From positions 15,190,001-15,254,000 of the forward strand of contig OY755177.1 of NCBI GenBank assembly GCA_963576735.1: a stretch of DNA of 64,000 nucleotides. Reading direction: 5' to 3'. Positions 1 to 12,400 of this stretch are shown one piece after another. Both the position numbers and the translations under genes were made by a program. This DNA is from Bedellia somnulentella. Lineage: Eukaryota > Arthropoda > Insecta > Lepidoptera > Bedelliidae. The stretch's first letter is position 1. Each line of letters starts with the position of its first letter. The notes under the pieces were generated by a model that did not search any database, had not been told where the DNA came from, and worked only from the letters and a program-made list of their open reading frames with translations.

Positions 1-160
1 TGACATTATTGTCACCTACTGCTACAATACCCATTTTGTGACAGTGTACGCACGTGATAGAACAGGCCTATTGCCATAGGAATTTTGGCAAAGACAGATT
101 GGTGTAGCCCCGCCTCTGGATTTGAACACTATCAATCTTCTTACTTCTTCCCACTGACCT
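1..160 (-). repeat. SINE-A copy, window edge
   Basis: Matches the 5' two thirds of the family in reverse, from the gtgacattattgtcacc region to the degenerate tRNA-like start (about 150). Confidence 0.7.
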
Positions 161-170
161 TCCGCGATTT

Positions 171-649
171 CTTAAAATAAAACTCTTACCAGCCACTTAA
201 AAAGATTCACAGGCTTTAACAACACCCACAGGAAGAGACGAAGCTTTACATACAAACAACGTCCATACTATATGACAATTGGCGAATGTATGGAACCTGG
301 AACCACCCTCCAAGAGTGAAAAATATTTAGTATGACAGATTTGTTATCAATGTCGTCCTTAAAGAGTTAGAACTTCCGAAAAAAAATGTTTTATTATAAT
401 GGTCCTTATTTTTTTTCAGTTATTAAAAGAGATTGGTTTGATTATAAAACAGAAAAGAAGCAAATCTATTCTCAAAACTCATGTAATGCAGCTTTTTAAT
501 TACAAGACGAGTAATAATGAAACGTGAGTAAAGTTTGACGAAATTACTTAATACTTTAATATTCAACCAGATCTTATATTCAGTGAATTTTTATTGTTAA
601 ATAATCCAACTAAGCTTTATCTTACAATGGAATTAACTCGAAAACTTTT
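171..649. other. AT-rich stretch without recognised gene
   Basis: No coding signal or repeat family recognised between the first SINE fragment and the CR1 tail. It presumably belongs to the upstream Relish intron. Confidence 0.4.
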
Positions 650-650
650 C

Positions 651-674
651 TATTTATTTATTTATTTATTTATT
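651..674 (+). repeat. TTTA tetranucleotide repeat (LINE 3' tail)
   Basis: Six tandem TTTA units at the 3' end of the CR1 element, read as TAAA on its coding strand. Confidence 0.8.
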
Positions 675-813
675 TACATAACATAACCATTACAGGCATA
701 GCCCAATGCGATTATATTAAACTTAAACATGTATTAAATATCTACTACAAAATACCTATCACATATATTAACATTATTATTATTGAACCTATTAAGTATG
801 AAATAGTTATCTT

Positions 814-2574
814 CTAAATCTTCTCATTTCCTCTTTTACACATTGAAACATAAATTTTTTCATAACATAAGTAATACAATGAAGATTTTGTAAAGTCAGC
901 CAGCGAACATGAGAATAAATCTATGCGATCGGCAATCTGGTTCAAAGATCGTACCGCTCGCGCAAAAGCACTCTCAAACAAGAGATTGGTCCGTGAAGAT
1001 GGAACTACCAGTAGACGATCCCAGCGCCGCCTTAATGTATTACTAGGTACCATTAATTTTAGTTTGAACAGGATAGTGGGGTTAATAATTATTCCTCTTA
1101 AAACCTTTAATAAGTAAACTAACAAAGTTAAATCCCTTCTCACTTCCAACTTGTTGTACCCTACCATACCCTAAATGAATAGTGTAGGGTACATCAAGGG
1201 ATAGTAAGGATAAACACCATATAGTTTAAAATATAAAAATCTAACAAATTTGTTTTGAATTTTCTCCAGCATGAGGCGATATTTCGCTTCATGTGGAGCC
1301 CAGATGACTGCGTTGCATTCCAATTTACTACGCACCAATGTGTTATAAAGGGTTTTTATAGCAAGAATGTTTGTGAACCCTCTTATCGTGCGCAGCACAA
1401 ACCCGAGCGTTCTAAATGATTTCTTACAAACGTCCACAATGTGATTGCGAAAAGTTAAATCTGAGCTAAACTTAACGCCGAGATCCCGCATCAGTTGGTA
1501 ATGGTGGTGGTGAGGACTGCGTTGTCTAGTATACGTAACTGTAGCGCATTTACTTATATTCAGTTCTAGTTTATTTTTTTGACTCCATTGGTGGATGGAC
1601 TCAATATCGCTTTGAAATCTTTTATAATCTTCGACGGTCTCAATTGGTAGGAGCAACTTCAAGTCGTCAGCGACCATAAGACATGTTGAGTGTTTGACTA
1701 CTTCCGGAAGATTATTTATCATTATCAAAAACTCCAATGGACCCAAGTTGCTGCCCTGACTAATTCCTGAAAGAGTAAGGTATTCTTTCGACACACACCC
1801 ACCGTAATCAACGTACTGCCGCCTGTTGCTAAGGTAGCTGGCGAACCACGTTAGGGTATGTGGTGTACATCCCATTTCCGCGAGTTTTATTAGCATGACA
1901 TCTCCATCTACTGTATCAAATGCTTTTTTAAAGTCGAAATACGCCACATCGACACTGTTCCCCGAATCCACATGAGGGACCACGTGGGACATAAAGTTCA
2001 GCAGGTTGCTGGTGGTACTGTGAGCTGGTCTAAAACCATGTTGACACTCTGATATTAGTCCCGATGTCTCCCCATATATCCGTTGTTGCAAAGCTGATTC
2101 AAACACTTTTGCAAAAGCGGATAAAACGGCCACCGGGCGATAGTCCTTTACGTCCGAAGTAGTTTTACCTTTTGGTACCGGTACAACGCGCGTTACTTTC
2201 CAGTAGTCGGGAAAGGTCGCCTCCGCTAGGAACAAGTTAAAAATAAATAATAGCGGCTCCTCTAATACTGCGCGACAATCTTTAACTACAAACCCTGGTA
2301 TTCCATCCGGCCCGGCCGACATCTTGGCTGGAAGACGCTCCAGCGCGCGGTGCACGTCGTCGCGGCTGAGCGCGGTGAGATGCACGCGCGCCGCCGCACC
2401 CGCCGCCGCCGCGTCCGCCGCCATCGCGTCCGGGACGCTGAGGCGCGCTGGATTTTTCGCGTATACCGAACTGAAGTATTCAGAAAACGCTTGAACACTT
2501 TGCTCATTCGAAAGTACAGTTCCGTCCCTACATATAGCTGTTCTATTTAATTTTTTTGTTTTTGATTTAATCAT
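814..2574 (-). pseudogene. CR1 ORF2 part 2: reverse transcriptase and C-terminus
   Basis: RT blocks in order: DYRPVAVLSAFAKVFE, QHGFRPAHST, AYFDFKKAFDTVD (motif A), GISQGSNLGP (motif B) and MVADDLKLLL (motif C, Val before ADD). An Ala-rich GC-rich insert lies at 2350-2440. TAG at 1171-1173 interrupts the frame, and the same frame then continues in 1170-814 with family C-terminal sequence. Confidence 0.88.
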
Positions 2575-3710
2575 GGACCAGAATAGTTTTGGGTAAATCC
2601 AATTTCAATTTTGCTCTCAGTGCTGAGAACTGATCGTAATCACATTGTGAACCTGTCTTTTTGAACTGTTTGTGTAGTTTGGCTTTAAGGGCTATGTTGC
2701 GTTTTATTTCAGGAGTATACCACTCAGGAAATGTATACCTGGGGCAGCCTGAATAACGCTTTTTCTGTGGAACGCAGTCATCTATTATGTTATTAATCAT
2801 ACAATAAAAATAATCAAGAGCTTCTTTTGAGTCGTCTATAAAATAAAGATCAGTCCAGTCTGCTAGTGATAATTTTGAATATAATAAAGAAAATTTTGCT
2901 TTTCTAAAAGCCCATTCTTGTTTCAAATTTATATTATCTTTCTTAACATTATCAACTGAAACTCGTGGCGCTGATATAAGCCCAGTACCACTGTCGACCC
3001 CATCCCCGCTGCCACCGCGGAACAGAGACAAGGATACGTCTAATGGTGGATGATGAGCATCCACGCTCACAAGCGGCTCGCTGGATAACGCTACACTGCG
3101 GCATAGGCCATCCGCGGAACAAAGGACTAAGTCCAAACAGCGGTCGTTCTTATTTAAAATTGTGTTCAGCTGACTGACTCCACAATAAGCTATAAAGTAT
3201 TCAAAATAATTAACTACTTCCGGCGAGCAAGAATAAAGATTAAAATCGCCTATAATCATAAATTTGTCACAATATTTAAAAGACCACTTTTCTAGTATCT
3301 CAAACAATTTAAAATAAAAATGGTCATTACTACCTGGTGGAATGTAAACAGTACATAACATAAATAAAAACCGATTTTTTCGATATACCCTCGCGCCGAC
3401 AATCTCGAATGAGCATTCGTCAACACTCGTGTCGCCCGGCACCTGCACTCGGCGGAGCTCGTATTCGGGTGTGGCCACTAACATCGCGCCGCCCAACATG
3501 CGACCGTCGTTTCTATCACACCTTAACACGCTGTACCCAACAGGAACTAGTTCCGCGTCGAATATTGATTCTGTACAGCTTGTTTCAGTGAAAGCAAACA
3601 AATCAGCTGTTGAATTTAAAATATTATTATAAAATTCTTTCAGTTTGGTACGAAGACCCCTAACGTTTTGGTATAATAATTGAATTTCCTTAGTTGGTTT
3701 TTTCCTTTGT
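2567..3710 (-). pseudogene. CR1 ORF2 part 1: apurinic-like endonuclease
   Basis: The frame begins upstream of 3601 (around 3710, overlapping the ORF1 end). It shows QNVRGLRTK, the catalytic Glu in FAFTET, MIIGDFNLYS (Asp/Asn) and the His pair in DAHHPPLDV. This nuclease nicks the target for target-primed reverse transcription. The frame is lost near 2585 by a single-base change in an A-run (CCCAAAAC), just before the RT part. Confidence 0.85.
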
Positions 3711-4907
3711 ATGTGGTCTTCGAAACCAAATCCATTCGGCTAGTTTCACGTCTTTTGGCCATTTCTCTGAGTCACAGACATTATCATAGCACGATTCCGG
3801 GATTCCAATTAAATACGACACATAATCTCTTTCAATTTTGTGATTTATTTTGTCTAATTTTATATCCTTGTCCTTGCCAATTATACCTTCAATATGAATT
3901 CTCATGTTTTCCTCTGTTGTTGACTTTTTCAAGCCCCAAACATGTAGATGTTTCTTTTGCTCCACCCCTTCAATACCAACGATAGGCGAACCCCCTCCTT
4001 TAACAATATTCGTCCTGTCTAATTTATTCCTTTTCTTAGTCTTCACTTCAGTCCATTCTTCACTTTCATATGGTTTTATGATGGTCTTTCCCGCTCCATT
4101 CTTAACTTTACTGTCCACAGCCGCATAATTGGTAGTTTCGCTTGCGCTATCTTTCTGTCTCTGTTTCATTATAGCTGTCGCGTTCTCTCGTAGCGCCGGC
4201 GCATGCGCCAGTGTTTCGACGACTTCTTCACTAGGAGTTAATGGCTGCCGTTTGTTTACATTTGACGTTTGCTGAATAATGTGAATTCCATTGCTGCCAT
4301 CACTCATTGGCCTTCTAGTGCTATCCGTATGCTTAGATAACTCCTTTTCTAAACGGTGGACCTCGGCTTTAAGTCTCTGACATTCTTTTTTGGTGAATTC
4401 TAACTCAACACGAATGCGCGCGTTTTCAGTTGTTGTCTCAAGCTTATCTTCTATAGTTTTCGTTAACTTGGCCTCCAATGAACTCAGTCTTGTTAAAAAC
4501 GTATCATTCAGGGCTTCAATAATACTACCTAGTGATTTGCTTATCTCAGTGGATTGAATGTTCAAAGAAGCTTCATCAATAATGGATGCATGAAGATTCG
4601 GAGAGGTAGGTATTACATCCTCACAAGACATGTTATTAGTGTTAGATGTCATATCCAAGTTTACAAAACTATCCACCATTTTCGGAGTCTTGGTACCAGC
4701 CCCCCTCACCGGAGTATCATCCGTGACCACTATCCTCCGGGTTACATTGACGCAATCCTGACAACGGTATCTCTTTATCTCCTCTTGATGTTACTCATAT
4801 TGGGCCGAAGTGATGTTCAGGCAGTTATAATGGTAACATCCTTTACATGAGGTACACTTTACAGATTCAAAATCGTTAACCGTTTTATTACAAACAACAC
4901 AATACAT
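3690..4907 (-). pseudogene. CR1 ORF1: PHD finger plus RNA-binding-like protein
   Basis: From ATG at 4907 the frame reads MYCVVC...KCTSCKGCYHYNC...YRCQDC, a C4HC3 PHD finger, with one TAA at about 4791 inside it. It stays open afterwards to TAA at 3690. Residues around 90-150 of the later part look like a coiled coil (LEAKLTKTIEDKLE, RLKAEVHRLEKEL). ORF1 proteins of this group bind element RNA. It slightly overlaps the start of ORF2. Confidence 0.75.
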
Positions 4908-5205
4908 ATTCGATGATGGTTTTTACACTTTTCACTAAAGTTGTTAGTTTACGTGAACTTCATTTCTAGACCGTAACCGGTACTTGAAATATTACTTTTC
5001 ATACGAATTAAATACTTAGGATTATTATTAATTATATTTAGAATTTTATTTTACGGAACTCAACGTATTAGGTATGAGGTATCTACCCACAAGTGTATTC
5101 ATGGTTATGCACCAATAAATTTAGCCAAAGCTACGAAATCAGTGATTTTTCAACAACTAAAAGCACAATTAATAAGAAAAAATGAGACTTTTCGCCGTTA
5201 CTTTC

Positions 5206-5250
5206 CATTGGAGTAGGCAGGCATTATCGATCGCCACTTTGTGCATACGA
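5206..5250 (-). repeat. Rep-E fragment
   Basis: ggagtaggcaggcattatcg atcgccacttt in reverse matches the middle of the family. Confidence 0.5.
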
Positions 5251-5391
5251 GTGTACATATTTTATTTGTTTGATTTCCTGTTGGTTTGTAGGTAATGGTA
5301 AAAAAAGCTTGTTAGAAATTAGGTTAAGTTTTGGATGAAAAGGTCAGGGGTCAACTCTGCACATCGAGAACGAAAATTATCATACTTATTT

Positions 5392-5636
5392 CTTCTACCC
5401 ATACTAACAATTATTTCTTTCTCCCTCGCACGATTGAATATTCGGATTTTGACATTTTGATATGTACAGAATAATATAATTATTGGCGCTTTCTATTCGA
5501 TGAAACCAACGACAACTACGGAGGTATCGTTGGATTCGTCGAATATCACCTGTATTCTCATATATAAGAAATGTCAAAATTACGAATATTCGATCGTGTG
5601 AGGGAGAAAGAAATAAATTTTAATATGTGTTAGAAG
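5392..5636. mobile_element. Inverted-repeat element, 245 bp
   Basis: Arms 5392-5458 and 5571-5636 pair (tttctttctccctcgcacg with cgtgtgagggagaaagaaa). The short centre has a further small inverted motif. No clear target duplication. Confidence 0.7.
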
Positions 5637-5671
5637 ATATATATTGTTGTGTCGCGATCGTAACTTTTAAC

Positions 5672-5750
5672 GACGTCCGTGGCTAATTTTAATGTGGCAA
5701 GCTTTTGAATCAGAAGGTCGCGGGTTTGAATCCCGTTGGCGCTGTCATTT
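5672..5750 (+). repeat. tRNA-like SINE head, unassigned family
   Basis: ggtcgcgggtttgaatcccg is a good B box/T-arm; the A-box side is degenerate (cgtggctaatttt). Confidence 0.6.
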
Positions 5751-5984
5751 ATATGATGAATATTAATTATTATTTTTTACTATTTAATGATAATGATCGA
5801 TGGGCTTTATATGTTAACTTAGTATCCCTTACCACAAGTCATTAGTTTACGTTATGTATTTATAACTAAGAAATAGCACAAACATTTTAAATTTCAATTG
5901 TTTCCTCATCCCATATAGCGTAATTATTATAATTTACCCAGAACACAATTATAAAATATATTAACTATAAAAAATGTATAATTT

Positions 5985-6222
5985 GCTGTGTAGTGCCGGC
6001 TTAGGATAGCACTACCCCATTTCTTCCGGTGGGTGTACGTAAGAGGTGACTAACGGTATTGGGGCTTTTAAGGGTTTTTTGGGCAATGCGGTTGGAGACC
6101 CATCACCTAAAACCTTTATTTCACCATCTTTTCCCTACGCAACTTCCAAAAGTTGCTGAGGAATTTTTAATTCCCTAGCTGTGGCTACCCCTTCATGGGA
6201 TTTATAGCGGTGAGTATATGTT
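5985..6222 (+). repeat. Rep-B copy
   Basis: gctgtgtagtgccggc start, gtgagtatatg end. It ends 48 bp before Relish exon a. Confidence 0.85.
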
Positions 6223-6269
6223 ATGTTAACTATAAAAACAAAGATTCTTACGGTATTCTAAAATTTCAG

Positions 6270-6448
6270 AATATTACACATGGCTTTAAACAACAATAGT
6301 ATTTCCAACTTGGACGGTATAGTCAAGATAGTGCATCAGTTGGGACTAACAGATTTGCTGAACTTGAAAAATGATGTCGGACAGACTGTCCTGCATTTGG
6401 CGATTGTGAATGATCTGCCGGAAAAAATAGATTTTCTTATTAGTAAAG
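6270..6448 (+). CDS. Rel: Relish exon a (ankyrin repeat)
   Basis: Acceptor aaatttcag precedes 6270 and donor gtgagt follows 6448. The exon enters with one base finishing a codon and leaves with one base (G) completed by the next exon. It encodes an ankyrin repeat around GQTVLHLAI and ends at FLISKG. The internal ATG at 6280 is not a start, because the frame is open back to the acceptor. Confidence 0.85.
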
Positions 6449-9400
6449 GTGAGTAAACTATATAGTTTAGAATAAAAAAAAAAGTATTTTACATCAAATA
6501 AGAAAAAATTAAAGCAAGTATTAATATGTATGTCATTTGTTTAAAACTTTCTATCACTTGACCACATACTATATCTACTAGACGACAGCCGTGGCCGAGT
6601 GTATAGGTGACCAGATCGGTCCGGAGGTCGCAGGTTTAATTCCCGCTGCGAGCAACATTCTTGGGTGTTATTTATATGTTTATTACATCATATTAAACTA
6701 CTCAACTGTATATTTAATATCATATAATACACATTAAATGATATTAAATATATCGTTGAGTTACTATCCCATCATACAAGTTAAACTTAGTTTGGGGCTA
6801 ACTTGTTCTGTGTATAATATCACCTTATATTATTTATTTATATCGTAGTTTTGTGCAATTAAAAAAAAATAAACATGACAGACAGTGCATTGACACTTAA
6901 CATCCCTAGCATTGGACTTTAAATTTAATGTTCGCCTTTTCTACTAGGTCGCTAGTTACTTACTTACTAGCCTAGTAAAATCAAAACTAAAGTAAAATCA
7001 AGAAGTTATCGCCGATTTATAAGGGTTTAGTAAATTTATATTTCTTTATAGATAGGTACCGTTGTTTAAATATTACATTAAGTATGTTCTTAAATCTATA
7101 AATCCCAAAACTTCCTCGCCAGAGTTTCAGAATAATCCCCTTTTTGGGAGTGGGGAAAAAGTAGTAAAATAAAAAAAAAATGTGATACGCGCCATGTCGC
7201 CCACCAATCGACTAGAAAGCTCCGAAACTCTAAGTCGCCTCTTGCGACAACCGCGGAAAGAAATGGGTTGCTGTTATTCGAAGTATTACAGAATATCTTT
7301 GTATAATTATTGTAGGTGTATATAGTAATTAGTAAAGTAGAATAAAGTAGCTGTGTAGTGTTTGCTTAGAATAGCACTAACACTTTTCAACCAGCAGGCG
7401 TCCTAAAAGGCGCCTTAGGGTATTGGGGCTTTTAAGTGGTTCTTGGGCGATGCGGTTGTATGCCCACCAACAACATTTATTTAACCATCTTTTCCCTACT
7501 CAATATCTAAAAGTGTATGGGTAATTTCTAGTTCTGAGCTCTGGCTATCCTTTTTAGGGATTAGTAGCCTTAAGTAAATGTATAAAATTATATAACATTT
7601 TTTTTCCTAGGATGTGACCCGACCGAGAAAGATTTCGAAGGCAGTAACGCCGTTCACTACGCGGTGATTTGCAAAACCTGTTTAGTACCATTATTAGACG
7701 CTATAGCCCGTAATAATATTACCTGCGATTTGGACGCTGTTAACGATGGTATGTGATTTTTATATTACTTTATTACTTTATATTACTTGAACAATATTAT
7801 TAATAGTTTATTTTACATTTGCAAAATAAATGCCATTACAGTTTATACCAATGATCCATTTTTAAAAAAAAATATTTACCATAGTAAATTTCTCTCTCAT
7901 ACAATATATAATATTCAACAGTCACGGTGTATATCAATGAAGGGGTGGCAGAGATATTTACTTCTGAACCTCCTGAAATTCAGAGTACCTAAGTTTGCTT
8001 GAACAGTGCATAACCGTGATAAGGAGCAGTACTATCGCAGATTCGTACGAATACACTAACTAACACATGACTAAGTACAAGTAAGCCATTGGAGTTACGT
8101 CACGACGTTTTCCCTTACCTTCACGGTCTAGAGAGAATAAATCAAACTCAAACGTTCACACCGTATTTCCCTGAAGGGGTTGGCAGAGGTAGTAATACTG
8201 CTGAAAATCACATGACATTGTTACCTTATGTTCAGGCCTATTGCGGCTTTGTTAACTTTGCCATGGGAGTTTCTGCACGATTTTTCCTTGCCGTTAACTA
8301 TGTACATAAATTAACCATATGTATGACTTTTAAAATCTATTGGTTAAGGCCCGACCATGGATTTTCACTCGCGTCTTCTGCGTGAGGAAAGGTGGTTCCA
8401 CTAACTACCACTACTTTATCATGGTTATGAAATAATAACTAAACAAACTTAATATTTACGGACTAGATCACTGATCAAGACTACTATTCGCAAATAAACA
8501 ACGAAATGTTTCTTCAATAATGTGCTTTTTATTTCAGTAACTTATTTGGAACTTAATTTTATTTATTGTTATATTGGGGTCGGCAGAGCCTATCAATCGC
8601 CACCTTCGATCACATATACCAAAGGCGCCGCACTCCGTACAAATTCAACGCATAAAAGTGGACCGCGAGAATGGCAATACTATTTGACAATTAAATATAT
8701 ATTTTTCGCCAATTATCGACCTCGCTGTATTTTCTTAAGACCTATTATTTATTACAAGATCTAGCACGCGACTGTAAGGGAAACAGTGCTTACCATATAA
8801 AATAACACTGTTTGGCCGGGCCGTTTTTGTGCTTTGATGGTGTATCTTTAGTATATATGATCGAAGATAGCTACATTTATTTATATTATTAATACCCATT
8901 ATTTTTCCAATTATATTAAAAATAACGATATTCCTCAGAACAGCAAAGCGCTCTCCATTTAGCAGTGATGTACAATGATAAAGACTCTATAAAGACATTA
9001 CTAAGTAGAAACGCAAGCCTCAGTCTCAGGAACCGTGAAGGACGGACAGTATTGCAGCAAGCCGTTTTTGACGGCAACCTCGATGTCGTGACAATGCTGT
9101 TAGATTTTATACCGAAGGTAAGGATTGGATTGTAAAATTAACTGTGTAGTGGTCTGTTAAAAATAGTTTAAATACTACTACCGGGCATCACTTTAATTTG
9201 TAATCAGCATTGCTAGTACGAGCATCCTTTTAACTATATATCGCGTGGTATAAAACAGATATCTCTTACATACTCTCTTAGTATCGTATACTGTCATCTC
9301 ATTCTAACCGATAGCGTGTCGATAAAATAGCGCTCGTGGGCTAGTCCTCCTAGCATACTTATGGGAGAAAATTAAAGATACATACCTACCTTCCAATGCT

Positions 9401-12400
9401 CACGGCAAAAAATTTACTAAAATCATTACTAAGTAAAAACGCCAGCCACAGTCTAAGGAACTGTGAAGGATGGACAGTATTGTAGCAAGCCGTTTTAAGC
9501 CGGCACTACACGGCAACGGAATATAAGAACGATATAAGGGAATAACTGAGTTTCTAATGATCTTACGATTTAAACTATTACTCGCAGGTTTCTGTGTATT
9601 TCTGAATTCCAAATAGCCAAAAAATCCATTTAAAAACAATTCCCATTCAATATTAAAATAATGCTTTCATTTTCAGAACGAAGTAGACGTGTTGGATAGT
9701 GAAGGCTACACCGCGTTGCAAATACTGTGCAATAGTTCCGACATGCAAAACTCCGCTATGATAGCGGAAACGCTGCTTGAACATGGAGTAAGTACCTTTG
9801 CCTCACAAATTCAACCTTTTGCCATATTTACTCGAAGGGATGGCGGAGGTACAAATTCTTTGAAGCAAAACGTGACAATTTTGTCACCACCCCCGTATTA
9901 TGAGGTGTGTGTGAGCGCGAGTATGTCATATGAGAAGTGAGATACTGACAGATTTTGTATGAGCTATCTGTCAGTTTCTCACTTCTCACGTGACATGCGC
10001 GCTTTCACAAGCCTCATGCTATTAGTGCTGGACAGCGAATTCATATGACTAAATTGTCACATTATTTACTATAACTCAATCAAGTGCCGTATCTATACTA
10101 AAGATGAAATTCAAACGTTTATGACGTTTACCCCCAAAGGGCAGAGTAGTAATAAAGATTTTAGAGTTCCCACGTATTGTTGGACAGTATACTCATGAGA
10201 TTTATAAGAATACACTCTCACATAAATGAGTAACTTAGCCATGTGGGTTTTGCCACGTTTTCCCTCACCGTTGCTTGGCAACCCTGATAAATAAACTACA
10301 CGTATTACCTTTAGAAAAGACGATTCGAACCTATGTCTTCCTCCATGAAACTCGATGGAGTTTCCTCTGAGCTATCAAGGTTCATAAAATTATTCATTAG
10401 AAATATAATTGAAAAGATGTAAACGAAGCTAGAGAGGTTTGTCAGGATCGTACGAAGTGGCGATCAATAGTCTCTGCCTACCCCAATGGGAACTAATGGC
10501 GTGAGTATATGTATGTACGTATTGTTACGACATCTGTTCGCAAGTAGGAGATAGGATTTGCCACTACTAGATAACAGATGGCGTTACTAGTATTTTAATA
10601 AGTAAAAAAAGGAATTACTAGATGTTTCTCGAATATCGACTTTTCGAGAATGTGGTACTAGAACTTTCTGTAATATTCGCGTATTTGAGATTTGGCATAT
10701 ATAAAGAGCGACGCGTGCTACGGAGTTATTCGAGTGCGAAGAACTAAAGCGAGAACAAGCGAAATACTAGAGCGAAGAAATTAAATACGACAGTGCAGTG
10801 ATATACGGATTACGGAAATAAGCTTAACGGTGTGGACAGTGTTACTATAACGGAGTAAATTAGTGTTGTTAATTAGTGCGAGTATCGATAGTTAATTATC
10901 GATAGTGTTTGTTGTGTTGTGTAAAGTGCGTTATTGGTCAATAAATATAATTACACCTTATTGCACGAAAGTGTGACTGGTATTTATCAAATTAAGAACC
11001 CGGTACGTAACAATTGGTGACAGAAGTGGATTTGAAGATGCCAGTTATGCCGAAGGAAGACGGAAGAGAGGGTGTGAAGACACGCGCTCAGAAAGCCGCA
11101 GAGGGTGAACAGCTGTCGGAAATGAGGTCATCGGTCACGAACCCTCGGAGTGACATTCCAGAGGAGACGTCCGCGGTGACTAACGCGCCGTCTACATCAA
11201 CGGCGCCGGCGGCCGCAACTAATACTGACTTGGCGATGATAGTTGAAATGTTTCAAAGCATGCGTGAAGCACAACAAAGCATACAGGATGTTGTGAAAAA
11301 CATACATTCGGAGGTACAGGGTGTTGTGAAACAAGAAGTTCGTGAGTTGCGCGAGGAACAGCAAACTAAGTTCTCACAAGTTCTCACTGCGGTCAATGAA
11401 GTCAGTGGTCGGGTGGTTACTGTGGAAAAAGACGTAGAGCAGATGAAGGAGCAGGTAACCACTATTGAGAAAGATATCGATGACATGAACACCGACTTCC
11501 GCGGAATGGAGAAAAGGGTTCTGCAGCTTGAATCACGACCGGTCAAGGTTGTCTCCGGTGAGAATGTAGTAGCTGTCCATGGTCCTCGTGTGAAGGTTCC
11601 TCCCTACGACGGAACAACATCCTGGTCGGCGTATAGACATCAGTTCCAGACTGTTGCGGCTGCCAATGGTTGGACTGATGAACAGTGTTTGACTGCACTG
11701 ACGGTGGCGCTCCGAGGTCAAGCACTGTCAGTAATAGAGGCGCTGCCGACTCCGAGTGGTGGTTTCAAGGACCTGCTGGATGCGTTGGAGTCTCGCTATG
11801 GAGAGCGACACCTGGAGCACGTGTTCCGCGCTCAGCTGCGTGATAGGGTCCAGCGTTCCGGAGAGGGACTTCAGCAGTGGGCCCTTGAAATCGAGAAGCT
11901 CGTCCGCAAGGCCTATCCCAGTGTAGATCCGAAGACGGTGGAAATGAACCTGGTGCAAGCATTCGTCGACGGCATCAGAGTTATCGAAGTGAGAACAGCG
12001 GTGAGACTTCAACACCACACGTCTCTCAAGGATGCCTTGGCGAACGCTCTAGAAGTTGAAGCTTGCCGCCAGGATACGCGCCAAACTCATCGACTTCGTG
12101 AGATTGCGGAAGCAAATGAGGACGTCAAGGTCATTAAAGCACCCGTCGGAAGGAGTACTGGACCGATTTGTTATGGCTGCGGGAAAAGGGGCCATTTGAT
12201 ATTAAGTTGCCCGCTGAGGAAGGAAGAAAAGAGGCAGGCAGAGGCTCCTGCCGCAAACGTCCAGGGAAACGAGCATTAGCCAGGACCGGGGGGCAGGTGC
12301 TGGCTAGAGAGGAGAAAGCCCCGACAATGACCATCTCACAAGCCTGTAACGGGAACAGTTTGGTGATATTGGGCTGTGTCAATGATCAAGACTGTAAGAT

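Larger units (their letters stand above)
650..4910 (-). mobile_element. CR1-type non-LTR retrotransposon, nearly full length
   Basis: Read on the minus strand: PHD-finger ORF1 (4907-3690), endonuclease plus reverse transcriptase ORF2 (about 3710-814), a short 3' UTR, and a TAAA-repeat tail at 651-674. CR1-clade elements with a PHD domain in ORF1 are an established group. Visible lesions are one nonsense codon in the PHD region, a one-base frame change between endonuclease and RT near 2585, and TAG at 1171-1173 in the RT C-terminus. The 5' end is uncertain and no target duplication was found. Confidence 0.85.

Noticed and set aside
2350..2550. Arg-rich + strand frame opposite the CR1 RT
   Set aside because: It is the complement of the Ala-rich RT insert.
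6280..6448. Start codon of a separate small ankyrin protein at ATG 6280
   Set aside because: The frame is open upstream to a good splice acceptor and no promoter is seen; an internal Relish exon fits better.
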